DNA of 64,000 nucleotides from Botryotinia globosa (GCA_014898425.1 RCSZ01000005.1:806001-870000), one strand, 5' to 3'. Positions 25,176 through 36,461 are shown, numbered from the stretch's first letter. Notes: generated by a model from the letters alone, not told the origin. Program-made: numbers and translations.

Positions 25176-25893
25176 TTATTTTGTGATCACCATTTATAGC
25201 AAATTCTTGGGAATGCGATTGGATCGTCTGTTTTAATTCATTGGCGAGCACAGTTTATTGAATTTGATTATTGAACCCTTGATTAATTGCTTCGAGAGTT
25301 AATTTACTAAATAACAACAGTGCTTTCTAATGTTTGCTTTTCGTCAACATGCTCCTCATTGCCCTAAGCCTTATGTCTCTGATGTATTAATCCTCAAATA
25401 TCAAAAAGATGCCTAATTACCCATCCCCCCCAACAGAAACTCTCTATGTCAACAGCGAATACGTACAACCCACATACCTACCTACATCTACCTAGGTACA
25501 TACCAGAACCTCAAATCTACTTATCAGCAACCATACCACTGCCTAATTTCTAACCATGCAAAACAGATTTCAGACCTCACATTCCTTCCCAATCACAGAT
25601 GTAGACAGACAAACGAGCCTCTCTTCATTATTCATTTTTACCAATCTTTCTCGGCACACGGAACGATCCCCAGTCCCCGAACCTATCTTCGAGACTGTAG
25701 ACAATAACAAAAACATATCTGTATACACATTTCACAACACGAGAACGCCTTGATCAATAGGATCTCAATAGATACCCCAGATGTAAAGAAGTGGGGCGAT
25801 AAATGAACGTTCTCGCTTGATGATAAGGGGGTGGGTATCTATGTATCTATCTTTCGACCTTCAGCTATGTAATCTTACAGGGAGCGGAGCGTG
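25176..25893. other. Downstream region of the Tc-A-like gene
   Basis: Non-coding. Contains one perfect TACCTAGGTA palindrome at 25489-25498 and CCTACCTA-type runs before it. The 65-codon open frame at 25556-25753 has no support. Confidence 0.5.
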
Positions 25894-25895
25894 TA

Positions 25896-26300
25896 CTCGG
25901 CGAAATAATTAAAGATGTATAGTATATATTAAAATTCCTTATAACTTCCACAAATCTTGATTAAATTTTATATCATTTGAAAATATAGTTGATTAATATA
26001 ATTTATGAATATCTAGAAAGTTTCAAATAATTTGAATAAATAATTAAAGAGAAATATTATATCAAAGTTGATGAGTTAGTAAAATTAAGCATAATTTAAT
26101 AAAATTTCTTAAATTCTTTATATCTCCTTCAACTTTTAATTATATATATCCAGATGTTAATTTTCTATTAAGAATTATTTAAAGTTTTATATGTTGAAGA
26201 GTTTTCTTTTAAATTCTTTGATATAAGAAAGTTATTAAAGATTTGCGGAAGTTATAAATGATTTTATTATATACTATGCATCTTTAATTATTTCGCCGAG
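25896..26300. mobile_element. TA-flanked MITE with about 60-bp TIRs, 405 bp
   Basis: The left end, CTCGGCGAAATAATTAAAGA, and the reverse complement of the right end are identical except for one base within the first 33 bp (GATGTATAG against GATGCATAG). Similarity continues into TATAACTTCC(A/G)CAAATCTT. TA dinucleotides flank both sides (25894-25895 and 26301-26302), as for Tc1/mariner-class insertions. The interior is AT-rich and non-coding. A decayed relative lies at 7097. Confidence 0.85.
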
Positions 26301-26302
26301 TA

Positions 26303-27375
26303 GAGGGCCAGGAAGTCATTATCATAGCTATGAATGGAGTGCCGGAAGATGAACAGTTATTAGTTACTGTCGTATTTTTATCATCTCTTATTGTTTGTTG
26401 TATTCTAAAAGAACATGAGAGTGGAGGAAGTGTGTCAATCAGGAGATTCAGTCGAGGAAAGATAAGAAAGATATTTTCTGAAATGCCGATTTTTACATCC
26501 TTGCCTACATCATGCTTTACAGAATAGAGAGAAGAGTGCTACAAGGATCCCGCAAAGTATGTGTACGTTGCTGTCATAAACTCTAAACCCATTCACACTT
26601 ACACAAAAGAAAGATTGGCCTCCTCTTCCCCTATACACGTGGAAACATGCGAAGGCCAACGGTGAAGATTCAGAAAAAGATCAAGTTATGAGTTAGCTGG
26701 TGAATATAAATTGATACAACTATCCGAGATCAGATTATAAGGCGCGTGACTATCGATTAGAAAGAGTCATAGACATGTTGTCATGTACACAAACATTAAA
26801 TTAAGTTCACCGGAAAATGCGAAACCGTTTCACCCTGTCGTCGTGAAAGACAATCGTTCTATCATTCACATATAGGGCAACAGCCCCTCATTATCTCATC
26901 TATTTCTGACCAAACTGTCTTTTCCACTCCTTCTTGATCTCCATCAATAAGCGTGAATCACAGACGAAGAAAATGAATTTCCATTTCGCCCCGCAAACCC
27001 AGGTCATTCCCCTATAAAATGTTGACCGCATCTCCACCCGACATTAGTGAATGCCGTGGCGCAGTCCGCTCATCTGTTTTCCACAGCTCCAAAAATACTG
27101 ATTCACGAGCCACCGTATCAACCCGCACTCACACCTCGGTCTCTATAAGAAGGATTTCAGATGGCTTGAAAGTCCATGCAACCTCCAACTTCCTTACACC
27201 ACCAAGACCTCGAACGTCGTTAACTCCCAAGCAACTTGCTTTCAATAATACTTCTCAATATCAACAAACGACCCACTGACTTACCTTTCATACCTTTATC
27301 TTTATATCTCACTCCCTCCTACATATCACATATTTGATATCTTATATGAAACACCACATTTTGTGACACCAAATC
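26303..27375. other. Upstream region of the 463-aa gene
   Basis: About 1.1 kb. The last 350 nt are rich in C, A and T and contain an 86-codon open frame (27019-27279) that ends 97 nt before the next gene's ATG. It is most likely 5' leader sequence or an upstream ORF. No other feature was recognised. Confidence 0.5.
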
Positions 27376-28767
27376 ATGACTCACGGTTCAGAAACAATGT
27401 CACTTCCTGACAACGTTTTCTGCTGCGACTGTTGCACAGAAGTCGACACTCGACACTCCGACAAACCTTATCACGATCCTAACAAGCACTTTCACAAAAC
27501 CATCTACCAGTCATTCCTCAATTTTGCAGCCCGATTATCGGCAACCAAAGATCATCTTGAAATGGTCCGAGCTCGTGAAGATGTTGAACGTCAACGTCAG
27601 GCTGCTCAAATTTGTGCAGCAGTCATCCCGGACCGAGAAGAATCAGAGTTTATATCGATGACGCTGTCGGATATGATCCGAAGTTATAATCCTGATCACA
27701 AAACGGCTAACCTAGCTCCACCTGCTTCATTAGCCTCCACGAAGTCTCCTACCCCCCCATTAGCATTGAATAGTGCATTCAGGTTACCCTCTTCCCCCCC
27801 GATCTCTCCCTGCATCACACCGGCCAGACCAATCTTAACTCAGAATTGCTCAGGCTTCCGCTCCTTTTCGAATAGTAATGCGGCATTTGAAACCCACCTG
27901 ATGACCCCACCACCTTCACAACCATCTTCAAAGCCCAACTCTAAGATGTCATCGTTTTCTTCCGGGATTGGACAATCTTTCGTGGAATTGCTTAGAAACA
28001 AACCTAATGCACCCCCACCGTCGGGCATTCGTAATCTCGGATCAAGCATCACTGACTCAAAAATCCCTGAGTGGAGATCCCGTGCAACGATGCAAGCTAT
28101 GCAACCTCTTACGCAGTCTCCCAGTCCTCTTGAAACATCCCGCAGTGGAACATCTCCAAATTCTCCTTGGATATTTGAGCCAACACTCTCTCCAGATCGT
28201 AATGGAACGTATGGGTCGTTTCAGTCTTCGACAGCCACTGAGATGTCGGAGTCGCATCAATCCCTGGCTCTCACTAGAAATTTGGGACCAACTCAGTATT
28301 CAACTCCTTTCAAACCTTTCGCCGACATTTCCTTCGATGATTTCAGAACTGCGCACGTACCATATTGGACACAAACAGAACCAGAACCTTTTGTTCCTCA
28401 ACGAGTTCTTTCTCCGTCCAACTTAATCAACAATCCACTCGTTTCCAATCCTCCCCCAACATACGTGATTCATATTACTTCCCGTCAAGACTACGGCAAA
28501 ACTGAATCTCATCGATATTTTGTCTGTCCCACAGACCTAACATCTGACTGGCCGGAAGTCAGTTTACTGCAGTGGTTTGCAGCTGGAGTTGGTTATGACG
28601 TCAAGGCCGAGAAATGGGACCATAAATGTGTGCAACATCAAAGGTTCTTTCGAATGGTCTTGAGACCCAATCTAGCGATGCGGGAATGGGGTTTGGGTAG
28701 ACCGTTAGAGGAGTTGCAGGCCGAATTGGCAAGATTGAATTCAGCTGCGGCATTGGGAGGTGTATAG
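27376..28767 (+). CDS. Hypothetical protein with conserved-looking C-terminal domain, 463 aa
   Basis: A single uninterrupted exon; the ATG at 27376 is the first in frame. The N-terminus holds a tight cysteine cluster (FCCDCCTEVDT, residues about 14-24) and a short helical stretch to about residue 105. A long disordered Ser/Pro/Thr-rich middle follows (about 110-355) with several SP and TP sites. The C-terminal hundred residues look folded: TYVIHITSRQDYGKTESHRY, then DWPEVSLLQWFAAGVGYDVK and a final amphipathic helix. I do not recognise the family. The layout (disordered middle plus small C-terminal domain) suits a regulatory or scaffold protein, but this is inference. The coding sequence shows no sign of decay. 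Confidence 0.75.
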   Translation: MTHGSETMSLPDNVFCCDCCTEVDTRHSDKPYHDPNKHFHKTIYQSFLNFAARLSATKDHLEMVRAREDVERQRQAAQICAAVIPDREESEFISMTLSDMIRSYNPDHKTANLAPPASLASTKSPTPPLALNSAFRLPSSPPISPCITPARPILTQNCSGFRSFSNSNAAFETHLMTPPPSQPSSKPNSKMSSFSSGIGQSFVELLRNKPNAPPPSGIRNLGSSITDSKIPEWRSRATMQAMQPLTQSPSPLETSRSGTSPNSPWIFEPTLSPDRNGTYGSFQSSTATEMSESHQSLALTRNLGPTQYSTPFKPFADISFDDFRTAHVPYWTQTEPEPFVPQRVLSPSNLINNPLVSNPPPTYVIHITSRQDYGKTESHRYFVCPTDLTSDWPEVSLLQWFAAGVGYDVKAEKWDHKCVQHQRFFRMVLRPNLAMREWGLGRPLEELQAELARLNSAAALGGV

Positions 28768-29764
28768 ATTTGAGCGCATGGTTGTTGTTTGCGTATCTGA
28801 TTTTGGGGGTTCTTGGCTACTAGCCAATGTCGTTGGATTTTTCTTTTTGCGGAATCTTTGAAGCCGACAGATAATTAATGAAAGGACTTGGAGGAGTCAA
28901 TACGTGGAGATTTGAAACAGCATTGCTGGCGATGCTTTTGCGGCTCAGATGAGTCTACCTTGGAATAGTTGTTATATTGGTCTTCCGTATAGATAGACTT
29001 TCCGCTGAGGTGGCTTTGCATACTATCGTATGTTCGATGGTAATTGCAAAGACCTTGCGGACTAAAGTCTGGATCTTTGAATTTGGGCGTTCCTTATTGC
29101 GATTAGGCATTTTGAAAATAATGCAAAGCGTTGAATCTATTTGGAGTTTGACTTGATTGTGATGTGATTTTGCAAGATGCTTTCTTGAAACGTGATATAG
29201 CTTCCTCTCTCGTGGAGTGTTACCTTCGTAGTGAATCGTTTGGAGATACATACTGTAGCATGGCTTCGCGAAAGGAGTCTCGCTACTCAACCGTGGTTGA
29301 TCCTTCCCATATAAGGTGAGAGAGCTGGAGTACCTAATAAGAGAGACTTGAATTGCTCAAATAGGACTTCAAACAGACCAGGGTTCCTAACCTACTCGTA
29401 ATGAATCAATCGTACCTTGTTCGACATCACTTACTCATCTTTTCATTCACAATAATGTGGACATCTAATAGATAACAACTGCTCATCTTTCCTTTGAAGT
29501 TCCGAAATCAAAATAAAAGCCGAGCTTTACCCTGGAGATAAGCTAAAAGCTAGCAAGCTGCAGCTCCGAGCCTCGGTAATATCGCGTAACATCTACAGCC
29601 GACCTTGCACCTTATCCATGTTTATAGGTATCCATCCATCTATCCAAGTAAACAAAAACTGGAATTACCTTTATTTTTCGTCTCTCTTCTTACATCTTTC
29701 CAGACCAACATATACATCTTTCTCATATACCCAAATCTATATACCTACATCTACAATAACCAGC
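28768..29764. other. Intergenic region between two plus-strand genes
   Basis: No supportable gene. A 111-codon minus-strand frame (28955-29290) lacks a real ATG at its start and any known motif. The last 150 nt are the CT-rich leader of the Pex11-type gene. An in-frame upstream ATG at 29618 would add 49 residues of low-complexity leader and was not used. Confidence 0.5.
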
Positions 29765-30685
29765 ATGTCCGAAGTCAGCGAGATACCACCCGCCGAAACC
29801 TCCCCCGCATCTGCTCTCCCTCTCACCATCTCCACACCATCTCCCCCACAGATTCCCACACCGCAGGCACTGCAAAGCTGGCTCCCTTTATACCTCTCCA
29901 AAACCGACAGCGTGCTCACTCACCTCTCCAAACTTTTGAGTACCCCCTCCGGAACCGATGTTCTCCTCTGCGCAATCGGCTACAGTTCCCTCCTAACCTC
30001 CAACCTCCTTTCCCGTCTCTCCCTCCATCAAATCCGCCAAGCCGCTCGTCTTCTGATCGAAAAAGCCATTGCGCTTCCTCCCAATACTACCATCGTGCTC
30101 TCCCCTTCTACTATTCCCGTACCCAGTTCTCGATTGTTGTTATTAGCGACTCGATTCAAGACACTGAGTGCATTGATATCCGATTTCAGGACATTTGGGC
30201 GTCTTTGGGGACTTCTCGCAATTTACAAATGGGGAAAAGCGACGTGGAACAGTCCGCCTGAAGATACATTGATTAGAAAGATTGTACAGATCCAAGTACT
30301 TGCGAATCTCTGCTACCTAGTTTTGGAAAACGGCGCATATCTCAGTTCCAAAAATATACTTTCTTGGGATAAAACGAAGCAGGCGAAAGCGGGGATCTGG
30401 AGTGTGAGGTGTTGGATGGTACATGTGGGACTTGACATTGTGAAGTTGGGCATCGAGTATGGAAGAAGAGATAAGGAGATGGCAGAGATGAAGGGAGAAA
30501 AAGAGAAGGAACATAGAGAGTGGATGGAGAGGTGGAGGAAGAGTTTAATTGTTAATTTGGCTTATGCACCTTTGACGGTGCACTGGAGTTTGGAGGGTGG
30601 ATTGGTGACGGAATTCTGGGTTGGTTTATTGGGAACTGTGGCAGGAGGAACGAGCTTGAGATATTTGTGGAGAAATACTGCATAG
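29765..30685 (+). CDS. Pex11-family peroxisomal membrane protein (Pex11C-like), 306 aa
   Basis: A single exon starting MSEVSEIPPAETSPAS. A Pro/Ser-rich N-terminal tail (about 40 residues) precedes the Pex11 region: LQSWLPLYLSKTDSVLTHLS, the amphipathic FKTLSALISDFRTFGRLWGL segment and IQVLANLCYLVLENGAYLSS. A charged loop (DKEMAEMKGEKEKEHREWME) and a C-terminal hydrophobic segment ending TVAGGTSLRYLWRNTA follow. In this family the amphipathic helix remodels the peroxisomal membrane during elongation and division. Fungi have several paralogues. The short N-terminal tail and overall length fit the Pex11C/GIM5A-like branch, which is a judgement by eye. A second peroxisomal-type membrane protein gene (Mpv17/PMP22) lies 5 kb away. 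Confidence 0.8.
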   Translation: MSEVSEIPPAETSPASALPLTISTPSPPQIPTPQALQSWLPLYLSKTDSVLTHLSKLLSTPSGTDVLLCAIGYSSLLTSNLLSRLSLHQIRQAARLLIEKAIALPPNTTIVLSPSTIPVPSSRLLLLATRFKTLSALISDFRTFGRLWGLLAIYKWGKATWNSPPEDTLIRKIVQIQVLANLCYLVLENGAYLSSKNILSWDKTKQAKAGIWSVRCWMVHVGLDIVKLGIEYGRRDKEMAEMKGEKEKEHREWMERWRKSLIVNLAYAPLTVHWSLEGGLVTEFWVGLLGTVAGGTSLRYLWRNTA

Positions 30686-31760
30686 TAAAGTTGTGGGGGA
30701 GGGGCGTAGGAAGAGTAGAATAGGATGATGGTCAGATTGGAAGAATAATTAAAGAATATAGCCATGGCAAGGCCAAAAGGAGGAACGAGGACGACGAGGA
30801 TAATTTGGAAAACAAGTGCTTACTTACATCCAATGTACCATGTAGATAGTATGTATACAAATATCTCCATCCATCACACACCACACAAACCTCCATGAGC
30901 ATAGGATATCCCACACACAAAGCATACCCAGCAACGCACCAAACAAACCTCATCCCCAACAATCCCCCAACCATCCTCCACCTCCCAACAAACTCCCTCC
31001 CTCACATTACCATCCTCCACTCTGCACCTTCCCGCGCTACATTTCTGGCAGTCCTCGTTCTCTCTCATCGATACACAATCTTACAACGACATCATATCAT
31101 CATGTTATGCTCCTTCACCACCGCTTCATTATCTCACTATAGCTGTTGCTTCCCAAGACGTTATTTTTATGGATATATGAATAGATATCGGTATAGGTAT
31201 ATGAATAGGTATATTTTGATCGGTATAGATATCCAAAGAGAAAGAAAGCAAGCAAGCAAGCAAGCAAAATCAGTATAAAGGCGACCTGCATACTTCCACC
31301 GCAGTACATTTACATAGCAAACAAAACCCAATACCTAGATATCAGCCAGTCCATTTCCATTTCCACTTCAAATAAGAATACAAATAAATCCAAATACCAC
31401 CCAATACTCCACAGCACAGCAAACAGCAAACAGCAAACAGCATCACACAAACAACACTTCAAGTATCTAGGTACGTAGCAGAAAATGTGTTGGCAGCGTG
31501 TGACGATGGGAGAGCGTTGTGACCTGTGGCCATGTATGCGATGCTTGTATCGTATCGTGTCCTATGGTATGGTATTGGGAAGATGGGGTGGTGGTATCTC
31601 GTATTGTATTCTGTGTATCTATTATTCCATACAACCATGTTATGCGAGATCCAAATCCGAAAATATATTCATCTATCTAGATATTCTATCCATGTATTGG
31701 TATCTAATTATTCATTCCAATTTCCAAATGCCTCTTTGGTGGAAGAAGAAAGAAAAAAAC

Positions 31761-31864
31761 ATCAATATCAATATCAACATCAATATCAACATCAACATCA
31801 ACATCAACATCAACATCAATATCAATATCAATATCAACATCAACATCAACATCAACATCAACAT
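31761..31864 (+). repeat. Hexanucleotide array (ATCAAT/ATCAAC)n
   Basis: About 17 copies of a six-base unit alternating between ATCAAT and ATCAAC. The C/T choice is arranged in blocks, not at random. Confidence 0.9.
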
Positions 31865-32544
31865 AAAACAAAACAGAAATGTTTCATACCAAACTCGCTT
31901 CTTTGTAAGTTACAATCCGAGTACATTTGACAATGAGTTACTCTAGAGATCTCAGATATCTATATCTATATGTAGTATATAGTATGTAGTATATAACAAA
32001 CACATTCTGCAGATACTAGAAAAGGTTCCTAGGAATAACTTCGTAGGAAGAAGAATGATTGGTAGAAAGTACTTGTCTAGATATAGTATGCATACCTACC
32101 GATGTATACATGCAGTGACCCAATATCGCTCGAAAGTTTCGCGACAAGGACATGGAGCATCTTCAGCGAGCACTGCAATAATAAAAGCATCTCGTACCTA
32201 GGTACTTTCGATGGGATTTCATTTATCGAATAAACAATTTTTATATCGCAATAGAAGGATTCGATTCATAGGCGGTGGGTATCCCGTCTCCGTCTCCGTC
32301 TCCGTCTTGGGTTTGTGATGAGATGAGATGTGGATGGATGGATGAACAGATCACCAGGATGCGAGATCCCGTCGGTATTGATTTTGATTTTCACTTGTGG
32401 AACTCGAGGACGGATATATGTGATGATGCCTACCTCCCTACCTATCTCCCTACCTAGATAGGAGTTATCAAAACGAAGTAAGAGGTGGGAAGGATATATT
32501 GAATAAACAGGATCCCGACGACACGCACTCACCCGTCCCAATAC

Positions 32545-32603
32545 CAATAGAAGTCCCAATAGAAGTCCCAATAGAAGTCCCAATAGAAGTCTCAATAGCA
32601 GTC
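32545..32603 (+). repeat. 12-bp minisatellite (CCCAATAGAAGT)n
   Basis: Four near-perfect copies plus two degenerate end copies of a 12-base unit. A CCGTCT hexamer run lies nearby at 32283-32307. Confidence 0.85.
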
Positions 32604-32696
32604 AATCCCAACCCATAAACCTACCTACCTAGCAATAATAACAATAATAATAACAACAAAAACAACAAACCCAACAATAAAAACAACCCTAACAAA

Positions 32697-32719
32697 ACAC
32701 ACACACACACACACACACC
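32697..32719 (+). repeat. (CA)n dinucleotide repeat
   Basis: A pure run of about 11 CA units. Confidence 0.9.
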
Positions 32720-33432
32720 AAGCAAGTAGATAATTTACGCAGCACAGAGAGCTGCAACCCATAGCAACATCCAGATTCACCAATAATATAATTATCCAGT
32801 AGATGGGTAGATTCTCACAACTGAACTGCAAAAGCAACTACAAAATCAACAACAACAACAACAAAAACAGCAACCACAACAAAAACAGTAAACAAAACCA
32901 AAGCCCAAGTATCAAAGAACCATCTAATGGGCCAATACAAATACAAAGATCTGAATATAAACAGAATAGAAACAGAACATAACATAACAGAATATAACAG
33001 AATATAAACATAAACATAACAGAATATAACATACTAGATACTAGCATACGATTAAAACACTATCAACCATACTATACTATACCATACCATACCATACTAC
33101 GCGATATCAACTACATATTTGACTTACCAACTGCGTGTAGAATATCATATTCTTATCCTTCCCTTTGTCTTTCTGCATTTTGGTTCATTGTTTTGATTTG
33201 CCCTGATAAGAAAGTAGAAGTGAAATCACCTGGTTTTTCAGTCTGTCCTGTCCTGTCCTGTTTGACCATCACATGAAGATTTTTCTCTTTTTTCTCCTCC
33301 TTTTCCTCTCCTCTCCACCTCATCATTGCACTCTCCCACTCGTCCACCCCGCCAATAATTCATTTCCTAACAACCCAACCCAACCCAGCCCAGCCCATTC
33401 CACCCCTCTCCCCCTCCCTCCCTCTCCTCCCC

Positions 33433-34656
33433 CTAAATAATCCTATACCCCTCCCCATCCGCCTTCCTCCTCAACCCCAGCAACTCCAACAACCCGGTAT
33501 GAATCTCCGGATGATCCTCCACACACCGAATATACATGGCAAACCCCTGCAGCTCCTCCCACAAACCCCATCCTTTGATATACTTCTTCAACCACTCCCG
33601 CAAGCCATCATCCACCTTCGCGCTCATCATGATCGTCACCACGATCCCCGTCAACGTACTCCCACTCACGATGTTATCCGAACATTGTTTCTTCAACTGC
33701 GCGAGCGATTTCTCCATCACGCTCTTGATCCCCAGAGACGAAGAGAGAACGTTGAGTGTGACGAGATCGTGGGCCGAGGCGGAAGAGAGAATTTTTTCTT
33801 CATTGATGCAGGAGAAGAGGGAATCGAGAACGGTATTGGGAATTTCATCTTCCTTTTTCTTTTCCATCATTTTGACAAGGGAATCTTCGAATTTCCCTTG
33901 GTCGGCTAGGAAGGATTTGCGACACGAATATGTTTTGCCGCGAATAACGATATCTTTTGTTGGGAATCCGTATTCTTTCTTGTTACTTCCCCCACTACCT
34001 CCACCTCCACTTCCACCTCCTGAATTAGATGTTTCTTTACTCCCACCACCGGAAGAAGATGACGCAGATTCCTTGTGTCCTCCACCCCCAGAGCAACAGT
34101 GATTATGCAAATCCATCGCATGTGAATGTCCACGATTATCATGATGACAACCCACAGCCAACGGTGCAAGCGGCAAACGTAAGACTTCGCATTCGTGACA
34201 AGGGCATGTATAAGGTTCCTGCGTACACCCCCCTACCACCCCGCCTCTCCACGGATCCCTAAACATAGCCGACGGATCTACAACTTGTACCTGCGGGGCG
34301 TGTCGCATGCGCGGATCCATTAGTGGATGACCGTGTGTGTGTGGAATCCCATGGTAGGAAATATCCACACTTCCTCTCCTCATCGGCATGACCATGTTCA
34401 AGTTCATATTCATATCGTTGTAATTTCTCCCAGCGCCACCTCCACGAGCAAGCGCTCCATGTCCGGCCCGAGCACCAAACACAGGGACGGGGATCATAGC
34501 ACCTCCTCCGAGGGTATTATAGCCATTATCGAAAGAGTTGCGTAGGAGAGGTCCGTGATGGACGTTTCCCCGGGCGCCACCGGGATATCGATCAGATGGC
34601 GAGAGGACGCGTGCTCGTGGAGGAACGTATGGGGATAAAGGTATCAATGCTGACAT
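33433..34656 (-). CDS. Hypothetical protein, disordered N-half with folded helical C-terminus, 407 aa
   Basis: One exon. The ATG at 34656 (MSALIPLSPYVPPRARVLSP) was chosen over the longer open frame from 34965, whose extra 103 residues look like translated leader. The N-terminal 150 residues are Gly/Pro/Arg/His-rich. A Cys/His patch follows (YTCPCHECEVLRL, then GCHHDNRGHSHAMDLHNHCC) that could bind metal, then Ser/Gly linkers (GGGSGGGGSGGSNKK). The C-terminal 170 residues begin GFPTKDIVIRGKTYSCRKSF and form a helical, charged domain with LVKMMEKKKEDEIPNTVLDS and LREWLKKYIKGWGLWEELQG. I do not recognise the family. A distant BTB-like or adaptor fold is possible but unproven. Confidence 0.72.
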   Translation of the reverse strand: MSALIPLSPYVPPRARVLSPSDRYPGGARGNVHHGPLLRNSFDNGYNTLGGGAMIPVPVFGARAGHGALARGGGAGRNYNDMNMNLNMVMPMRRGSVDISYHGIPHTHGHPLMDPRMRHAPQVQVVDPSAMFRDPWRGGVVGGCTQEPYTCPCHECEVLRLPLAPLAVGCHHDNRGHSHAMDLHNHCCSGGGGHKESASSSSGGGSKETSNSGGGSGGGGSGGSNKKEYGFPTKDIVIRGKTYSCRKSFLADQGKFEDSLVKMMEKKKEDEIPNTVLDSLFSCINEEKILSSASAHDLVTLNVLSSSLGIKSVMEKSLAQLKKQCSDNIVSGSTLTGIVVTIMMSAKVDDGLREWLKKYIKGWGLWEELQGFAMYIRCVEDHPEIHTGLLELLGLRRKADGEGYRII

Positions 34657-35490
34657 TGCCCAGAGTTGTGTTGAAACTGAGTGGGCTGACTTGCGAGTTT
34701 TGTGAGTGAAGCGAGCCAAGAGTAGTGGGCAGTGAGTAGTAAGTATTGGGTGGGTCGCGTATAGAATGAGAGTCGTAAAGGGTAAAAGAGAGTGGCGAAG
34801 AACAAAGCGTGCGTTTGTTAGAAATTCAAGCAAACTCCAATGTATTCGTTCAAAGGTGTAAACTAAAATGATGTAAGAAGTAACGCATGTACCAAAAATC
34901 TGAAATATAGAGAACCGCTTCGGCTTTATCCTCGTCCTTTTCCCCTCCATAGCTTTGCCCCTCAATAATATCGTAGAACACTCGTTTTTTAATCATATGT
35001 TGTGTTTGGGTGTTGACGACAAATGACAAGAATATGACTTACCTTTCCGTCTTCATGTCATGTAGCAATCGTATCCCGCAAAGGCGACGTGTTAAATAAC
35101 AAGTTGCCTTCGGCAGATTGCTTTCCCCAATCCACCCAAGTATTACCTAGCATTCACATTCAGATGGCAGAGATTGACAAGCAAACGCCCATTCATTTCT
35201 ACTTGTAACCAATGAAATCGTAAAAACTATACAACAGGTGAGGGTGAGGCTTTTTACGTGGTATTGTGCCCCCCGAGAAAGAAGCAAGCAAGGCCTCGCA
35301 TGGACCACAAGGATATCTGCAAGCGGTCGCCACCCATAACCAGTAAATCTGACCTCGTGCCAAATTGAGATCCGTGAACCGAAAATACATTATGATAAGG
35401 AAAATTTGTGACAAGAAGCACAGCCGAATTTGGTTCATGCTGTGCTATTTCATCTTCATGACCCCCTTCCCCTTCGTCCCTTCGTAAAAA
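34657..35490. other. Intergenic region between two minus-strand genes
   Basis: Leader and promoter of the 407-aa gene on the left and the 3' UTR of the Mpv17/PMP22-type gene on the right. No other feature is visible. Confidence 0.5.
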
Positions 35491-36461
35491 TTAGTAGTCG
35501 CGTTTCTGTCCTGGTCCTCCCATTTCTCTTCCTGGTCCACCATGTGGACCAGGGTAGTCGTCGGGTCTTCCTCCTCTAGTCTCATCGTAGTGTCTCTTGC
35601 GAAGAGCTGCGAGACGCTTCTTCTTTGTGGTCGCATTCACATAGGTTCCGATGGTGAAAGCGATGACGTTGAAGAATGGAACCCAAGTGTGCTCGGGAAG
35701 GAATTTTTGTGCGAAAGCTAGAGCGAGAGGAGAAGTGATCCAGCTGACTCTCATAACTGGCATGAATCCAGCTCTCCAAGTCGCATGGACTTGATGAATA
35801 GTCTTTGCGCCTGCAATGAGTGCCATTGAGATCAAATACACTGTATTTTGAATTGGAGCAACCTTTAGATTAATCAATCGTTAGCTTGGTTTACGCAATG
35901 AACAAACGAGCTGAACCTACAACTAAATTGCTCAAAAGAATTTGAAGAACCTTGGCCTTCAAACTCGTACGTCCAGCAAATATCTTTTGCAAAATACTGA
36001 TCAGTACATGGCCGAGTGGAGCACTGATGAAAGCCCCGTATGCAGCCATTTTGGGCACTCTAGATGTGAAATAGTGGCCATCCTTATTACGATCCTTCGC
36101 GATCCATGAGGCCAAAAGTTCTTGTAGAGCCGATAATGTGCCAGAGGTAAGCATTTTCGTACGAAGAGGATTGGTTTGGAGCTCTTTGAGATACATCTAT
36201 TGAAAAATAACATGATTAGTGACGGAACAATTTGATTGCGCGATGGGTGGTTGCCCAAGATCAATGGCTCACAGATAAATATCCTCGTGTTCCTTCATTG
36301 GCTTTGCCTCCAGTTAATGCGACACCAACATTGTGTCTTAAGTTATGGCCTGGTAGATGGTGATGATGATGAACTTCTTTCACATCGATCGCTGGAACGC
36401 CTTGTATTCCCGCAAGAGGACCGGTGGTTTTTATGGTATCTTTCTCGAATTTGACCGACAT
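35491..36461 (-). CDS. Mpv17/PMP22-family membrane protein, 278 aa
   Basis: Three exons (36461-36273, 36196-35921, 35862-35491) join in phase 0. The N-terminal extension of about 60 residues includes a VHHHHHLPGH run. The Mpv17/PMP22 core follows: YLKELQTNPLRTKMLTSGTL, YGAFISAPLGHVLISILQKI and VAPIQNTVYLISMALIAGAK. The diagnostic C-terminal signature is FMPVMRVSWITSPLALAFAQ then LPEHTWVPFFNVIAFTIGTY. Four hydrophobic segments are expected. A basic KKKRLAALRKRHYDE tail and a Gly/Pro-rich end follow. Family members sit in peroxisomal or inner mitochondrial membranes as small pores. The NPLRTK start and KKK-containing tail suit the peroxisomal PMP22 branch, which is inferred. Confidence 0.85.

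Larger units (their letters stand above)
30686..33432. other. Gene-free, simple-repeat-rich region
   Basis: About 2.7 kb between a plus-strand and a minus-strand gene, dominated by skewed low-complexity DNA: CAA/ACA-rich on the right, CATC/CCA-rich on the left. Distinct arrays are listed separately. A TACCTAGGTA palindrome lies at 32195-32204. Open frames here encode only repeat translations and were not called. Confidence 0.6.

Noticed and set aside
27019..27279. 86-codon frame upstream of the 463-aa gene
   Set aside because: Most likely 5' leader or uORF; no motif and no frame-compatible splice into the main ORF was evident.
31485..31946. Plus-strand frames with Asn/Ile or His/Gln/Tyr repeats
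   Set aside because: Translation of the ATCAAT/ATCAAC hexamer array.
33499..34545. Plus-strand frames of 136-188 codons
   Set aside because: Antisense shadows of the 407-aa gene; they show no ATG context or domain.
34657..34965. Upstream extension of the 407-aa gene by 103 residues
   Set aside because: Composition changes to leader-like sequence. The ATG at 34656 starts the plausible protein.
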